A stretch of DNA of 64,000 bases from Rhodobacter sp. CZR27 (GCF_002407205.1 NZ_CP023548.1:3162001-3226000); one strand, 5' to 3'; numbered from the stretch's first letter, positions 1 through 10,150 are shown. Notes: generated by a model not told the origin, from the letters alone. Numbers and translations are program-made.

Positions 1-375
1 GATCAGTGGCAGGTCGGCCGGCGGCATGGGGTAGTCGCGCAGCGCCTGCGGTCTCACCCAGGCCAGCCTCTGGCCCTCCTGCGGCTGGACGATTCCCTCC
101 CAGCGGCGGCAGGCGAAGAGCGGCATGAGAAGGTGGAAGCCGTCGTAGCTGTGGCTGGCGAAGGTCAGTGGCGCGAGGCAGCTTGCCTTCGTCTCGATGC
201 CCAGCTCCTCCCTCAGCTCGCGGATCAGCGCCGCTTCGGGCGTTTCGCCCTGTTCCACCTTGCCGCCCGGAAACTCCCAGAGGCCGGCAAGCGACTTGCC
301 CTCGGGCCGCTGGGCCAGAAGCACCCGGCCGTCGCCATCGATGAGGGCGACGGCCGAAACCAGCAGCAGCTTCAC
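1..375 (-). CDS. mutT: 8-oxo-dGTP diphosphatase MutT (3' end outside window)
   Basis: NUDIX hydrolase that removes oxidised 8-oxo-dGTP from the nucleotide pool. About 125 residues are visible, starting MKLLLVSAVALIDGDG, and the frame runs off the left edge, so the C-terminus is missing. The NUDIX box is intact (GGKVEQGETPEAAL followed by RELREELG), with the metal-binding REXXEE core. The start is GTG at 375, overlapping the argJ stop codon by four bases (GTGA), so it is translationally coupled to argJ and is the last visible gene of the ppiC-argJ-mutT run. Antimutator specificity rests on resemblance to MutT; another NUDIX substrate is possible. Confidence 0.85.
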   Translation of the reverse strand, partial: MKLLLVSAVALIDGDGRVLLAQRPEGKSLAGLWEFPGGKVEQGETPEAALIRELREELGIETKASCLAPLTFASHSYDGFHLLMPLFACRRWEGIVQPQEGQRLAWVRPQALRDYPMPPADLPLI

Positions 376-1709
376 GAGCGGTAGTCGGCGTTGATGTCGA
401 TGTAGCGGTGGGTGAGGTCGCAGGTCCAGACCGTGCGGGATGCCTGCCCCAGTCCGAGATCCACCGCGATCTGCAACTCGGCCCGCTTCATGTAGGCCGC
501 GCCGTCCTCCTCGCGGTAGTCGGGGCTGCGCCAGCCCTTCTCGGCCACGAGGATGTCGCCGAAGCGGATCGAGAGCCGGTCGCGATCGGCCTGAGCGCCG
601 GACTTGCCGACCGCCATCACGATGCGGCCCCAGTTCGGATCCTCGCCCGCCACCGCGGTCTTCACCAGCGGCGAATTCGCGATCGCCATGGCCACGCGAT
701 GCGCGTCCTCGGGCGTGGCGGCGCCGGTGACCTTCACCTCGACGAATTTCGTCGCGCCCTCGCCGTCGCGCACCACCTGCTGCGCAAGGTCGAGCATCAC
801 CCGCCCCAGCGCCGTCTCGAAGTCACGGCCGGCCTTGGAGCGGCCGTTCAGCTCGGCCGCCGGGCTGGCGCCGGTGGCGGCAAGGATCAGCGCGTCCGAG
901 GTCGAGGTGTCGCTGTCCACCGTGATCGCGTTGAAGGTGGCATCCACCTGACGCGACAGCATCTTCTGCAACAGCGGCTGGCCGATCTTCGCATCCGTGA
1001 AGATGTAGACCAGCATGGTCGCCATGTCGGGCGCGATCATCCCCGAACCCTTCGCGATGCCGGCGATGCGGATCTCGCCGCCCTCGCCCTGCACCGTGGC
1101 GCAGGCACCCTTGGGGAAGGTGTCGGTGGTCATCATGGCACGGGCGGCCATCTCGATGCCGCCTTCGTCCAGCTGCGCCACAAGCTCGGGGATCTTCACG
1201 GTGATGCGTTCGTAGGGCAGCGGCTCGCCGATCACCCCGGTCGAGGAGGAAAACACCCGCTCGACCGGCAGGCCCAGCGCCCCGGCCACGCCGCCGGTCA
1301 CAGCCTCGACCGCCTCGACGCCCACCGCGCCGGTGAAGGCGTTCGAGTTGCCCGAGTTCACGATGATCGCGGCCCCCGCCTCGGACGGCTTGCCGATCTT
1401 CGACTGGCAGTCGAGCACGCAGGCCGCTCGGGTCGAGGACCGGGTGAAGGCGCCCGCCACCGCCGTGCCCGGCGCAAGCCGGATCAGCATCACGTCCTTG
1501 CGGTTGGCGTAGCGCACGCCGGCCTCGACGGCGGCAAAATCCACCCCGCCGATCACCGGCAGGGCGGGGAAACCTTCGGGGGCCAGCGGCGAGACCATCT
1601 TGGCGGGCTTCGGCTCCGGGGCGCTCTTGCCCTCCTTCACCTTCGCCCTCAGCTTCGACACCTTCTTCTGCAGTGCCTTCGCCTCGGCCTTCCAGTCGGT
1701 CTTCGCCAT
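372..1709 (-). CDS. argJ: Bifunctional glutamate N-acetyltransferase / N-acetylglutamate synthase
   Basis: ArgJ moves the acetyl group from N-acetylornithine to glutamate (cyclic arginine synthesis), and bifunctional forms can also use acetyl-CoA. The 445-residue protein carries the autoproteolysis site DMATML around residues 229-233; family knowledge says Thr231 becomes the N-terminal nucleophile of the beta chain. Motifs such as IIVNSGNSNAFTG and EDPNWGRI are present. Residues 1-37 form an unusual Lys/Ala-rich helical extension before the usual ArgJ start (SPLAPEGFP), making it about 35 residues longer than the family norm; an internal start at Met38 is the alternative. It lies 21 bases after the PPIase gene and overlaps mutT, so an operon is likely. 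Confidence 0.95.
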   Translation of the reverse strand: MAKTDWKAEAKALQKKVSKLRAKVKEGKSAPEPKPAKMVSPLAPEGFPALPVIGGVDFAAVEAGVRYANRKDVMLIRLAPGTAVAGAFTRSSTRAACVLDCQSKIGKPSEAGAAIIVNSGNSNAFTGAVGVEAVEAVTGGVAGALGLPVERVFSSSTGVIGEPLPYERITVKIPELVAQLDEGGIEMAARAMMTTDTFPKGACATVQGEGGEIRIAGIAKGSGMIAPDMATMLVYIFTDAKIGQPLLQKMLSRQVDATFNAITVDSDTSTSDALILAATGASPAAELNGRSKAGRDFETALGRVMLDLAQQVVRDGEGATKFVEVKVTGAATPEDAHRVAMAIANSPLVKTAVAGEDPNWGRIVMAVGKSGAQADRDRLSIRFGDILVAEKGWRSPDYREEDGAAYMKRAELQIAVDLGLGQASRTVWTCDLTHRYIDINADYRS

Positions 1710-1730
1710 GCCCGTGCCCCCGGTTGCGGA

Positions 1731-2585
1731 TCAGTCGAGCAGTTCTTCCTTCCGAAGCGTCGCCGGGTCAATCCCCTCGCCGGGCCGGGTGATCTCGGCC
1801 TTCGACGTCACCGCGTCGATATGGCTCGCGATGGCCTCCTGCTCGATCTGGGCGGCAAGCTCGTCCCGCATCTCGTCGAGCGACGGCGCCTGCGCGATCC
1901 GGGTCTCGTTCAGCTTGATGAGGTGCCAGCCGAACTGGGTCTGGATCGGGCCCGCGACGGTGCCGGGCTTCATCGAGACCACGGCATCCTCGAAGGGCTT
2001 CACCATCATGCCGAGCCCGAACCACCCGAGCGAGCCGCCATTGGCCGCGGCGCCGTCCGACGAATGCTGCTTGGCCAGTTCGGCGAAGTCCGCCCCGCCG
2101 TCGATCTCGGTCTTGAGCTTCGCGGCCTCGTCCTCGGTCTTCACCAGGATATGCGAGGCATTGTATTCGGTCTGCGGTGCGGCATCGGCGAAGCGCGCGT
2201 CATAGGCCGCCTGCAGCTTCTCGTCCGTCACGGCGCCTTGGACCACCTTCTTCAGCGCCACGGCCGACAGGAAGCCGCGCTGTTCGTTCTGCAGGGACAG
2301 CGTGTCGCGCTTGGTGATCGACCCCTCGACCGACTGCGCCAGCGCCGCCTGCTGGATCAGCTGCTCGAGAATGCCCTTGAACAGCGCGTCATCCGGCAGG
2401 GTCTGATATTGTTCGGGCAGGCCGCCGCGCAGCGCGATCATGTGGCCCATGGTGATGTCCTGCCCGTTGACAGTGGCGACGACCGTGTCGGCGGTCACCT
2501 CGTCCGCCGGCGCGGGGGTGGCCAGCGCCAGTGCGCAGAGGGCCGCGACCGACACGCCCTGCCAGAACTTCGCCATGTTCGCCAT
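1731..2585 (-). CDS. Periplasmic parvulin-type peptidylprolyl isomerase (SurA/PrsA-like)
   Basis: Exported folding factor of the PpiC/parvulin family. An N-terminal signal peptide (MAKFWQGVSVAALCALALATPAPA) precedes a SurA-N-like helical region and a PpiC domain at roughly residues 130-230, with the hallmark ASHILVKTEDEA, NGGSLGWFGLGMM and FGWHLIKL motifs. The start is placed at ATG 2585 because AGGAG lies about nine bases upstream; GTG 2591 and the Met three codons downstream are alternatives. It is divergent from secA, which exports such proteins, and leads into argJ. About 284 residues, shorter than E. coli SurA, with one isomerase domain, as is common in alphaproteobacteria. Confidence 0.9.
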   Translation of the reverse strand: MANMAKFWQGVSVAALCALALATPAPADEVTADTVVATVNGQDITMGHMIALRGGLPEQYQTLPDDALFKGILEQLIQQAALAQSVEGSITKRDTLSLQNEQRGFLSAVALKKVVQGAVTDEKLQAAYDARFADAAPQTEYNASHILVKTEDEAAKLKTEIDGGADFAELAKQHSSDGAAANGGSLGWFGLGMMVKPFEDAVVSMKPGTVAGPIQTQFGWHLIKLNETRIAQAPSLDEMRDELAAQIEQEAIASHIDAVTSKAEITRPGEGIDPATLRKEELLD

Positions 2586-2623
2586 TCTCACCTTCTCCTG
2601 AACGGGCGCGCCCTTGCGCGACG

Positions 2624-2652
2624 TTGACTTGACACTGCCATCCCCTTACATC
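2624..2652 (+). promoter_or_regulatory. Candidate housekeeping promoter for secA
   Basis: A TTGACT element at 2624-2629 and TACATC at 2647-2652 are separated by 17 bases, in the 200-base gap between the divergent PPIase gene and secA. The -35 is close to TTGACA but the -10 is a poor match, and the start site would leave a leader of about 125 bases before secA. Read by eye only. Confidence 0.3.
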
Positions 2653-2785
2653 GCTTGGGTCGCGTGAGCCGGGGAAAAGGCTTCCCGCCCTTCTAGGGGA
2701 TGGCAGGGAGCCGGAGCAAGGCCGCAGGCTCACACGATCATGTCAAGAGCACTTGGCTTGTCAGGAACGACCAGGCGGAGAAAAC

Positions 2786-5518
2786 ATGCTGGGTCTCGGA
2801 ACGCTCGCGCGCAAGATCTTCGGAACGCCCAACGACCGCAAGGTGAAATCCGTCCGGCCCCTCGTGGCCCGCATCAACGAGCTTGAAGCGGAGTTCCAGG
2901 TGCTCTCGGACGAGGGCATCAGGCAGAAGACGGCCGAGTTCCAGCGCCGGGTCCAGGAAGGCGGCGAGAGCCTCGACGATCTTCTGCCCGAAGCCTTCGC
3001 CAACTGCCGCGAGGCCGCGCGCCGCGCGCTTGGCCTGCGCGCCTTCGACGTGCAGCTGAAGGGCGGGATCTTCCTGCACCAGGGCAACATCGCCGAGATG
3101 AAGACGGGCGAGGGCAAGACCCTCGTCGCGACCTTCCCGGCCTACCTGAACGCGCTTGCCGGCAAGGGCGTGCATGTGGTGACCGTGAACGACTACCTCG
3201 CCAAGCGCGACGCCGAGTGGATGGGCAAGGTCTATGCCCACCTCGGCCTGACGACCGGCGTGGTCTATCCCTACCAGCCCGAAGAGGAAAAGAAGGCCGC
3301 CTACAAGGCCGACATCACCTATTCGACGAACAACGAACTCGGCTTCGACTATCTGCGCGACAACATGAAGTCCTCGAAGGAGGAGATGAAGCAGCGCGGC
3401 CATTTCTTCGCCATCGTCGACGAGGTGGACTCGATCCTGATCGACGAGGCGCGCACGCCGCTGATCATCTCGGGTCCGAGCCAGGACCGCAGCGACCTTT
3501 ACCAGAAGATCGACCGGCTGATCCCCGAGGTGACGGAAGAGCACTTCAAGCTGGACGAGAAGGCGCGCAACGTCACCTTCACCGAGGAAGGCAACGAATT
3601 CGTCGAGCGCCGCCTGCATGAGCTGGGCCTGCTGCCCGAGGGCCAGTCGCTCTACGATCCGGAAAGCACGACCATCGTGCACCACATCACGCAGGGTCTG
3701 CGCGCACACAAGCTGTTCCACCGCGACCAGCAGTATATCGTGCGCAACGACGAGATCATGCTGATCGACGAGTTCACCGGCCGGATGATGCGCGGCCGGC
3801 GGCTCTCGGATGGCCTGCATCAGGCCATCGAGGCCAAGGAGAACGTCTCGATCCAGCCCGAGAACGTGACCCTCGCCTCGGTCACCTTCCAGAACTATTT
3901 CCGCCTCTACGAAAAGCTCGCCGGCATGACCGGCACTGCGGCGACCGAGGCCGAGGAATTCATGCAGATCTACGGCCTGGGTGTCGTGGAAGTGCCGACC
4001 AACCGCCCCGTGGCCCGGATCGACGAGCATGACGCCGTCTACCGCACCGCCCGCGAGAAGCATGACGGCATCATCGCCTCGATCAAGGAAGCGCATGGGC
4101 GCGGGCAGCCGATCCTCGTCGGCACCACCTCGATCGACAAGTCCGAGGCCCTGTCCGAGCTGCTGAAGGCCGCCGACGTGCCGCATAACGTCCTGAACGC
4201 GCGCCAGCACGAGCAGGAGGCGCAGATCGTCGCCGACGCCGGCAAGCTGGGCGCCGTGACCATCGCGACCAACATGGCCGGCCGCGGCACCGACATCCAG
4301 TTGGGCGGCAACGTCGAGATGAAGGTGATGCAGGCGCTGGCCGCCGATCCGACCGCGCATCCCGACGAGATCCGCGCCCGGATCGAGGCCGAGCACGCCG
4401 AGGAAAAGCAGAAGGTCATCGAGGCCGGCGGTCTGTTCGTGCTCGGCACCGAGCGCCATGAATCGCGCCGGATCGACAACCAGCTTCGTGGCCGCTCGGG
4501 CCGTCAGGGCGACCCGGGCCGGTCGGCCTTCTTCCTCAGCCTCGAAGACGACCTGATGCGGATCTTCGGCTCGGACCGGCTCGACAAGGTGCTGTCCACG
4601 CTCGGGATGAAGGAAGGCGAGGCCATCGTCCATCCGTGGGTGAACAAGTCGCTCGAGAAGGCGCAGGCCAAGGTCGAGGGCCGCAACTTCGACATCCGCA
4701 AGCAGCTGCTGAAATTCGACGACGTGATGAACGACCAGCGCAAGGCGATCTTCAGCCAGCGCCTCGAAATCATGGAATCCGAGGACCTGTCCGACATCGT
4801 GCAGGACATGCGCTATCAGGTGATCGACGACCTGATCGACCTCCACATGCCGCCGCGCAGCTATTCCGACCAGTGGGATGTCGAGGGGATGCACCGCTCC
4901 GTGCTCGACAAGCTCGGCCTCGATGCCCCGATCGAGAAATGGGCGCAGGAGGAAGGCGTCGATCAGGACGTGGTGCGCGAGCGGCTGTGCGAAGCCTCGG
5001 ACCGCCAGATCGAGGAGAAGACGAAGGCCTTTGGCCCGGAAAGCATGCGCTCGATCGAGAAGCAGCTGCTGCTGCAGACCATCGATGCCAAGTGGCGCGA
5101 GCATCTGCTGACGCTCGAACACCTGCGGTCCGTCGTGGGCTTCCGCGGCTATGCGCAGCGCGATCCGCTGTCGGAATACAAGACCGAGTCCTTCGCCCTG
5201 TTCGAGTCGATGCTGAACTCGCTGCGTCAGGATGTGACGCAGAAGCTTGCGCAGGTGCGCCCGCTGACCGACGAGGAGCATCAGGCGATGATGCGCCAGT
5301 TCCTCGACCAGCAGGCGGCGGCGGAGCCCGCGCCCGCAGCCCAGCCCGTCGCGGCCGCGCAACCGGCGGCGGCACCGCGGGCGGCCGCGGCACCGCAACT
5401 GGTCGCCGCAGGCGCGGACGAATCGGACCCGCAGGCCTGGGGCAACATCGCGCGGAACGATCCCTGCCCCTGCGGTTCGGGCGAGAAGTTCAAGCACTGC
5501 CACGGCCGACTCGGCTGA
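2786..5518 (+). CDS. secA: Preprotein translocase ATPase SecA
   Basis: Motor ATPase that pushes unfolded preproteins through SecYEG. The 910-residue protein has Walker A MKTGEGKT near residue 105, the DEAD-like [15 protein letters not shown] near 211, helicase motifs [10 protein letters not shown] and [11 protein letters not shown], the helical scaffold domain, a Pro/Ala-rich flexible linker (around residues 855-875), and a C-terminal SEC-C zinc motif [14 protein letters not shown] that family knowledge links to SecB and ribosome binding. The start is ATG 2786, preceded by GGCGGAG at 2774-2780; an upstream in-frame TTG has no such site. It is monocistronic or followed at a distance by two exported-protein genes. 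Confidence 0.98.
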   Translation: MLGLGTLARKIFGTPNDRKVKSVRPLVARINELEAEFQVLSDEGIRQKTAEFQRRVQEGGESLDDLLPEAFANCREAARRALGLRAFDVQLKGGIFLHQGNIAEMKTGEGKTLVATFPAYLNALAGKGVHVVTVNDYLAKRDAEWMGKVYAHLGLTTGVVYPYQPEEEKKAAYKADITYSTNNELGFDYLRDNMKSSKEEMKQRGHFFAIVDEVDSILIDEARTPLIISGPSQDRSDLYQKIDRLIPEVTEEHFKLDEKARNVTFTEEGNEFVERRLHELGLLPEGQSLYDPESTTIVHHITQGLRAHKLFHRDQQYIVRNDEIMLIDEFTGRMMRGRRLSDGLHQAIEAKENVSIQPENVTLASVTFQNYFRLYEKLAGMTGTAATEAEEFMQIYGLGVVEVPTNRPVARIDEHDAVYRTAREKHDGIIASIKEAHGRGQPILVGTTSIDKSEALSELLKAADVPHNVLNARQHEQEAQIVADAGKLGAVTIATNMAGRGTDIQLGGNVEMKVMQALAADPTAHPDEIRARIEAEHAEEKQKVIEAGGLFVLGTERHESRRIDNQLRGRSGRQGDPGRSAFFLSLEDDLMRIFGSDRLDKVLSTLGMKEGEAIVHPWVNKSLEKAQAKVEGRNFDIRKQLLKFDDVMNDQRKAIFSQRLEIMESEDLSDIVQDMRYQVIDDLIDLHMPPRSYSDQWDVEGMHRSVLDKLGLDAPIEKWAQEEGVDQDVVRERLCEASDRQIEEKTKAFGPESMRSIEKQLLLQTIDAKWREHLLTLEHLRSVVGFRGYAQRDPLSEYKTESFALFESMLNSLRQDVTQKLAQVRPLTDEEHQAMMRQFLDQQAAAEPAPAAQPVAAAQPAAAPRAAAAPQLVAAGADESDPQAWGNIARNDPCPCGSGEKFKHCHGRLG

Positions 5519-5544
5519 TTGCGGCGACAATGAGGCAAAAGAGT

Positions 5545-5570
5545 GGGTCCGCCCTTCATTGGGCGGGCCC
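5545..5570 (+). terminator. Hairpin after secA
   Basis: GGGTCCGCCC at 5545-5554 and GGGCGGGCCC at 5561-5570 pair over ten positions with one G-U pair around the six-base loop TTCATT. It starts 26 bases after the secA stop. No T-run follows, so it may be a weak terminator or an mRNA-stabilising structure. Confidence 0.5.
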
Positions 5571-5667
5571 TGTCCAAAAGAATGGGGCGAACCTCCCTTC
5601 GTTACGCCACCAATCGGCCAGTTTTCGCTCATAGATCCTGCTGACCGGCAAGAATGCGGAGCGCGGG

Positions 5668-6594
5668 ATGGAACGGGTGCGGAAACTGGCGACGGCGGCG
5701 GTTTCGGTGACTCTGGCATTGGCCGCCGGCCAGTACATGGAGACGAGCGCGTCACGCCCTCCCTCTGACGAGATCCGGCCCACGCATGTCCAGCCGGTCT
5801 CGGCCGGCCCCGACGACAGGCTGACGCTCTCGCTGGCCACGCCTCTCCATCGCAGCCTTCCGGTCGATCCTGCGCTTGTCATCCTGCCGGAGGAACAGAC
5901 CGCGCCGCACCCGATGCGGGCAGAGGTACAGGGTTCCTCCTGCCGCATGGCGCTGACGCTCCGGGCCGAGCCGGCAGCCATCCTTGCTCTGGACCTTGCC
6001 GCTTCCTGCCGGCCTGACGAGCGTGTGGTGCTGCGCCACGCCGGGCTTGCCGTCACCGGCCGCACCTCGGCTTCCGGCCATCTGCAGATGCGCCTTCCCG
6101 CGCTGAGTGCCGATGGGCGGATCTCGGTTCTCTTCGCCGACGGTGGCGTCATCGAGGCGGCGCAGCCGGTGGCCGATCTCGCCGGGCTGCGGCGCATCGG
6201 CGTGCAATGGCTGGGCGACGACGCCTTCCAGATGCATGCCTTCGAGGCCGGGGCGCGCCACGGCGAGCCCGGCCATGTCTCGGCCGTCGATCCGAAGCGG
6301 GCTTCGGCGCGGGGCGGCTTCCTTTCGCTGCTGGGCGAAGCCGGCGTCTCGCTGCCGATGCAGGCCGAGATCTACACCCATCCCGGCGACGGCACCCCCG
6401 CCTCGGTCGAGATCGAGGCGGCCGTCACCCCGCAGACCTGCGGCCGCACCCTGATCGGAGAGGTTCTCGACAGCGCGGCCGGCAGGGTCGAGACCCGCGA
6501 ACTCACGCTCGAGATGCCGGGCTGCGACGCGGTGGGCGACTATATCGTGTTGAAGAATCTGTCTCCAGACCTGAATATGGCCTCTGCACGGTAG
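5668..6594 (+). CDS. Unassigned exported protein downstream of secA
   Basis: A 308-residue protein I cannot assign to a characterised family. The first 20 residues (MERVRKLATAAVSVTLALAA) look like a signal peptide or N-terminal membrane anchor. The rest is a polar, beta-rich-looking region with four cysteines (contexts SSCRM, ASCRP, QTCGR, PGCDA), an even number that fits disulfides in the periplasm. GGAG lies six bases before the ATG. It is 17 bases upstream of the OmpA-fusion gene, so the two are probably cotranscribed. I recall relatives labelled translocase because of secA adjacency; nothing in the sequence supports an ATPase or channel. Function unknown. Confidence 0.75.
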   Translation: MERVRKLATAAVSVTLALAAGQYMETSASRPPSDEIRPTHVQPVSAGPDDRLTLSLATPLHRSLPVDPALVILPEEQTAPHPMRAEVQGSSCRMALTLRAEPAAILALDLAASCRPDERVVLRHAGLAVTGRTSASGHLQMRLPALSADGRISVLFADGGVIEAAQPVADLAGLRRIGVQWLGDDAFQMHAFEAGARHGEPGHVSAVDPKRASARGGFLSLLGEAGVSLPMQAEIYTHPGDGTPASVEIEAAVTPQTCGRTLIGEVLDSAAGRVETRELTLEMPGCDAVGDYIVLKNLSPDLNMASAR

Positions 6595-6611
6595 GGGGCG
6601 GGCGGGCAGCA

Positions 6612-8111
6612 ATGGCGTCGAGACGGTGGCACGCGGCGATCTTCGCCGCGATCCTGGCGGTTGCCGGCTCGGCCGCGGCGCAGGACATCACGCTCACCTC
6701 GCGCAGCGGCGCCATCACGCTCGATGGGACCCTGCTCGGCTTCGACGGCGAATTCTACCGCATCGGCACGAAATACGGCCCGCTGACCGTCGACTCGGCC
6801 GGAGTGGCCTGCTCGGGCCCCGGATGCCCCGAACTGACCGCCCCATTGGCCCGGATCCGCATCCTCGGCGCCACCGAGGCGGGAAATGGCCTGCTGCCCC
6901 GGGTGCTGCGCGCCTATGCCGAGGTCCGCGGCTACAGCCTGAAGCACGAAACGCGAAAGGACGGCTTCGCGACCGAGGTGATCGATGCCCGGGGCGAGCC
7001 CGTGGCGCAGGTCAGCTTCACGCCGGCCACACCGGTCGCGGCGGCGGACGCTCTTGCCTCGGGCGCGGCCGAACTCGTCGTCTCGGCCCATGCCGCACCG
7101 GGGATGACGACGCGCGTGCTGGCGCTGGATGCACTGGTTCCCATCGTGGCCACCGACAATCCGTTGCCGCGGATCTCGACCCGGGATCTTGCGCGGGCGC
7201 TGTCCGGCGAAGTCGCCAACTGGAAGGAGCTGGGCGGCCCCGACATGCCGCTGGTGCTGCATGCGCTGTCCACGGACATCAGCCTGGAACAGGCGCTCGA
7301 GGCCCGGCTGGGCCGTCCGATCGCGGCGGCGGTCACCCATCCGGACCTTGCCAGCCTGGCCGCCGGGGTGGCGCGCGACCCCTATGCTCTGGCCATCACG
7401 GGCCAGACCGCCCAGGGCACCGCGCGGGTGCTGCCGCTCACCGACAGCTGCGGTTTCCCGCTGCTGCCCACCCCGCTGGCGGTGAAATCCGAGGACTACC
7501 CGCTGGCTCTGCCGGTCTTCCTCGTGACCCCGCGCCGCCGCCTGCCCCTGTTCGCGCGCGAGTTCCTGGAGTTCCTGTCGACCGCGCCAGCGCAGCGCGC
7601 CGTGGCCGAGGCCGGCTTTGTCGATCGCCGCCCGAGCCAGGTGCCGCTTGCCGCCGACGGCCAGCGCCTGATGAACGCGATCCGCGGTGCCGGCGAGGAG
7701 GTGTCGCTGGACGAGTTGAAGCGCCTGACCGACCTGATGACCGGCGCGCAGCGGTTGTCGCTGACCTTCCGCTTCGAGGACGGCGCCGAGGAACTGGAAC
7801 CGCAGAGCCGCGACGACCTGTCCGAACTGGTCAAGCTGATGGAGATCGGCCGCTACCGCGACCAGCAGCTCATGCTCGTCGGCTTTTCGGACGGGCGCGG
7901 CTCGGCCGCGACCAATCTCGACCTGTCCCGCAGCCGGGCCGAAGCGGTGGCGAAGGCGCTGCGCGAGGCGCTGCCCGAGCTGCCTGCCCCGCTGGTCGAA
8001 GGCTTCGGCGAGGCGCTGCCACTTGCCTGCGACACGACCGTGGCCGGCCGCCGGATGAACCGGCGGGTCGAACTCTGGCTGCGCCCGCTCACAGATAGCC
8101 CTGGGCCCTGA
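6612..8111 (+). CDS. Phosphate-binding-protein-like / OmpA-domain fusion protein
   Basis: A 499-residue exported protein with a two-domain fusion. The signal peptide [24 protein letters not shown] is followed by a short N-terminal segment, a PstS/PBP-like-2 type solute-binding region at about residues 92-340, and a C-terminal OmpA/MotB peptidoglycan-binding domain at about 382-497 ([16 protein letters not shown], then [13 protein letters not shown] and the RRMNRRVEL ending). The architecture suggests a ligand-binding periplasmic domain tethered to peptidoglycan rather than an ABC transporter subunit; no permease gene is nearby. A GGGGGCGGG ribosome site precedes ATG 6612. The last 23 bases overlap the convergent radC gene. 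Ligand unknown. Confidence 0.8.
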   Translation: MASRRWHAAIFAAILAVAGSAAAQDITLTSRSGAITLDGTLLGFDGEFYRIGTKYGPLTVDSAGVACSGPGCPELTAPLARIRILGATEAGNGLLPRVLRAYAEVRGYSLKHETRKDGFATEVIDARGEPVAQVSFTPATPVAAADALASGAAELVVSAHAAPGMTTRVLALDALVPIVATDNPLPRISTRDLARALSGEVANWKELGGPDMPLVLHALSTDISLEQALEARLGRPIAAAVTHPDLASLAAGVARDPYALAITGQTAQGTARVLPLTDSCGFPLLPTPLAVKSEDYPLALPVFLVTPRRRLPLFAREFLEFLSTAPAQRAVAEAGFVDRRPSQVPLAADGQRLMNAIRGAGEEVSLDELKRLTDLMTGAQRLSLTFRFEDGAEELEPQSRDDLSELVKLMEIGRYRDQQLMLVGFSDGRGSAATNLDLSRSRAEAVAKALREALPELPAPLVEGFGEALPLACDTTVAGRRMNRRVELWLRPLTDSPGP

Positions 8112-8853
8112 AGCTCAACTCCCGCTCCTTCCCGATGATCAGGTGGTCGTGCAGCGTGATGCCGAGCGTTGTCGCCGCGTCCTGGACCTGCGCCGTTATC
8201 GAAATGTCGGCCTCCGAAGGCGTGGGATCGCCGGACGGATGATTATGCACGAGGATCAGCGCCGAGGCGTTCAGTTCCAGCGCGCGCTTGACCACCTCTC
8301 GCGGGTAGACGGGGACGTGATCGACCGTGCCGCGCGCCTGTTCCTCGTCCGCGATCAGCACGTTCTTGCGGTCAAGGAACAGGATGCGGAACTGCTCGGT
8401 CTCGCGATGCGCCATCGCGGTGTGGCAGTAGTCGAGCAGCGCCGCCCAGGACGACAGCACCGGCCGGTGCATCACCCGCGCCCGCGCCATGCGCTGCGCC
8501 ACCGCCTCGACGATCTTGAGATCCTGCACCACCGCCTCGCCCACGCCCTCGACTTCCAGCAGGCGCGAGGGGGCCGCGGCGATGACCCGGTTCAGGTCGC
8601 CGAAGCGGTCGATCAGGCGACGCGCCAGCGGCTTCACATCCTGCCGGGGGATCGACCGGAACAGCAGCAGTTCCAGCAATTCGTAATCCGGCATGGCAGT
8701 CGCGCCGCCCTCGGTGAACCGCGCGCGCAGACGCTTCCGGTGGTCGGCGATGTAGGAAGGCAGCCGCGCCGGCAGCGGCGCGGCCACGGCCTCGTCCTCG
8801 TCCCCGGCGAAGAGCGGCAGCGGAGCTTCGTGAAAGGCGCGAGTCGGGCACAT
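8089..8853 (-). CDS. radC: RadC-family JAB/MPN-domain protein (UPF0758)
   Basis: A 254-residue RadC-family protein: an N-terminal helix-hairpin-helix segment ([15 protein letters not shown]) and a C-terminal JAMM metal-binding motif, [15 protein letters not shown], with the upstream ERE-like element typical of the fold. The historical DNA-repair role is not supported in E. coli and the true activity is unknown. The start is placed at ATG 8853 ([15 protein letters not shown]), where family members begin; the reading frame stays open 30 codons further upstream without resembling RadC. It overlaps the convergent OmpA-fusion gene by 23 bases and follows dnaJ beyond a terminator, so it is probably transcribed alone. 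Confidence 0.88.
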   Translation of the reverse strand: MCPTRAFHEAPLPLFAGDEDEAVAAPLPARLPSYIADHRKRLRARFTEGGATAMPDYELLELLLFRSIPRQDVKPLARRLIDRFGDLNRVIAAAPSRLLEVEGVGEAVVQDLKIVEAVAQRMARARVMHRPVLSSWAALLDYCHTAMAHRETEQFRILFLDRKNVLIADEEQARGTVDHVPVYPREVVKRALELNASALILVHNHPSGDPTPSEADISITAQVQDAATTLGITLHDHLIIGKERELSFRAQGYL

Positions 8854-8950
8854 GGCCCAAGCCTGCGCGAAACGAGGTTGAGGATCGGTTAACGGGGTGT
8901 GCGGCGGCGCGATCCGGACGAAGCGGCTGCGCCGGCCTCGCAAGAACGGA

Positions 8951-8976
8951 AAAGGCCGCGCCCTGAAGGCGCGGCC
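8951..8976 (-). terminator. Rho-independent terminator of dnaK-dnaJ
   Basis: A perfect 9-bp stem (GGCCGCGCC at 8954-8962, GGCGCGGCC at 8968-8976) with a five-base loop lies just past the dnaJ stop. Read on the minus strand it is followed by TTTTCC, giving a short U tail. This is one of the two clearest intrinsic terminators in the window. Confidence 0.85.
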
Positions 8977-8995
8977 GGTGCGAAGCGGAAGATCG

Positions 8996-10150
8996 TCAGC
9001 CCTTCATCCCGTCCCAGAAGCCCTTCACCTTCGAGAAGAAGCTCTTGCCCTCGGGGTTGTTGTCCTCGGACAGCTTCTCGAACTCGCGCAGAAGCTCCTT
9101 CTGGCGGGCGGTCAGGTTCACCGGTGTCTCGACCGCCAGCTCGATCAGCATGTCGCCCACGCCGCCGCCGCGCAGCGCCGGCATGCCCTTGGAGCGCAGC
9201 CGCATCTGCTTGCCGGTCTGGCTTCCGGCCGGGATCTTCACGCGGCTGGAGCCACCGTCGATGGTCGGCACCTCGACCTCGCCCCCAAGCGCCGCCGCGG
9301 TGATCGAGACCGGCACCCGGCAGAACAGATGCACGCCGTCGCGCTGGAAGATCGCGTGCTCGCGCACCTCGATGAAGATGTAGAGGTCGCCCGAGGGGCC
9401 GCCGCGCATCCCTGCCTCGCCCTCGCCCGCAAGGCGGATGCGGGTGCCGGTCTCGACCCCGGCCGGGATGTTGACCGAAAGCGAGCGCTCCTTCTCGACC
9501 CGGCCGGCACCGTGGCAGGACTTGCACGGGTTCTTCACGATCTGCCCGGCGCCGTTGCAGGTGGGGCAGGTGCGCTCGACGGTGAAGAAACCCTGTTGCG
9601 CGCGGACCTTGCCCATGCCGGAGCAGGTCGGGCATGTGACGGGCTCCGCCCCGCCTTCGGCGCCGGTGCCCTTGCAGGCATCACAGGCGATCGAGGCCGG
9701 CACGTTGATCGTCTTCTGGACGCCGCGATAGGCGTCCTCCAGCGTCACGCGCAGGTTGTAGCGCAGGTCCGACCCGCGCTGCGCCCGGCTGCGGGCCGCG
9801 CCGCCGCGACCGCCCATGAAGTCGCCGAACAGATCCTCGAACACGTCCGAGAAGGCCGAGGCGAAGTCGCCCTGCTGGCCGTAGCCGCCGCGCGGACCAC
9901 CTCCGCCGCCCATGCCGCCCTCGAAGGCCGCGTGGCCGTAACGGTCATAGGCCGCCTTCTTGTCGGCGTCCCGCAGGACGTCGTAAGCCTCGTTCACTTC
10001 CTTGAACTGGGCCTCGGCCTGAGGATTGTCGGCATTCCGGTCGGGGTGAAGTTCCTTCGCCTTCGTGCGGTAAGCCTTCTTCAGCTCGTCAGCGGAGGCC
10101 GTGCGGGAGACGCCCAGAACCTCGTAATAGTCGCGCTTTGCCATAGACAC
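8996..10150 (-). CDS. dnaJ: Co-chaperone DnaJ (Hsp40)
   Basis: Type I Hsp40 that delivers unfolded clients to DnaK and stimulates its ATPase. The 384 residues comprise the J domain at 1-70 with the essential HPD ([10 protein letters not shown]), a Gly/Phe-rich linker around 75-110, four CXXCXGXG zinc repeats ([32 protein letters not shown]), and the C-terminal client-binding domain. GGGGAAG lies about eight bases before the ATG. It starts 67 bases after dnaK, the classic dnaK-dnaJ order, with a hairpin in the gap; its own terminator follows. Expression is expected from the RpoH promoter upstream of dnaK. Confidence 0.97.
   Translation of the reverse strand: MSMAKRDYYEVLGVSRTASADELKKAYRTKAKELHPDRNADNPQAEAQFKEVNEAYDVLRDADKKAAYDRYGHAAFEGGMGGGGGPRGGYGQQGDFASAFSDVFEDLFGDFMGGRGGAARSRAQRGSDLRYNLRVTLEDAYRGVQKTINVPASIACDACKGTGAEGGAEPVTCPTCSGMGKVRAQQGFFTVERTCPTCNGAGQIVKNPCKSCHGAGRVEKERSLSVNIPAGVETGTRIRLAGEGEAGMRGGPSGDLYIFIEVREHAIFQRDGVHLFCRVPVSITAAALGGEVEVPTIDGGSSRVKIPAGSQTGKQMRLRSKGMPALRGGGVGDMLIELAVETPVNLTARQKELLREFEKLSEDNNPEGKSFFSKVKGFWDGMKG

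Noticed and set aside
408..2627. Long open frame on the plus strand opposite argJ and the PPIase gene
   Set aside because: His/Arg/Gly-rich composition with no recognisable domain; a mirror of GC-biased third positions in the well-supported minus-strand genes.
2738..5755. A 1005-codon open frame antisense to secA
   Set aside because: SecA is unmistakable on the plus strand; the antisense frame has low-complexity Leu/Val/His composition and no domain.
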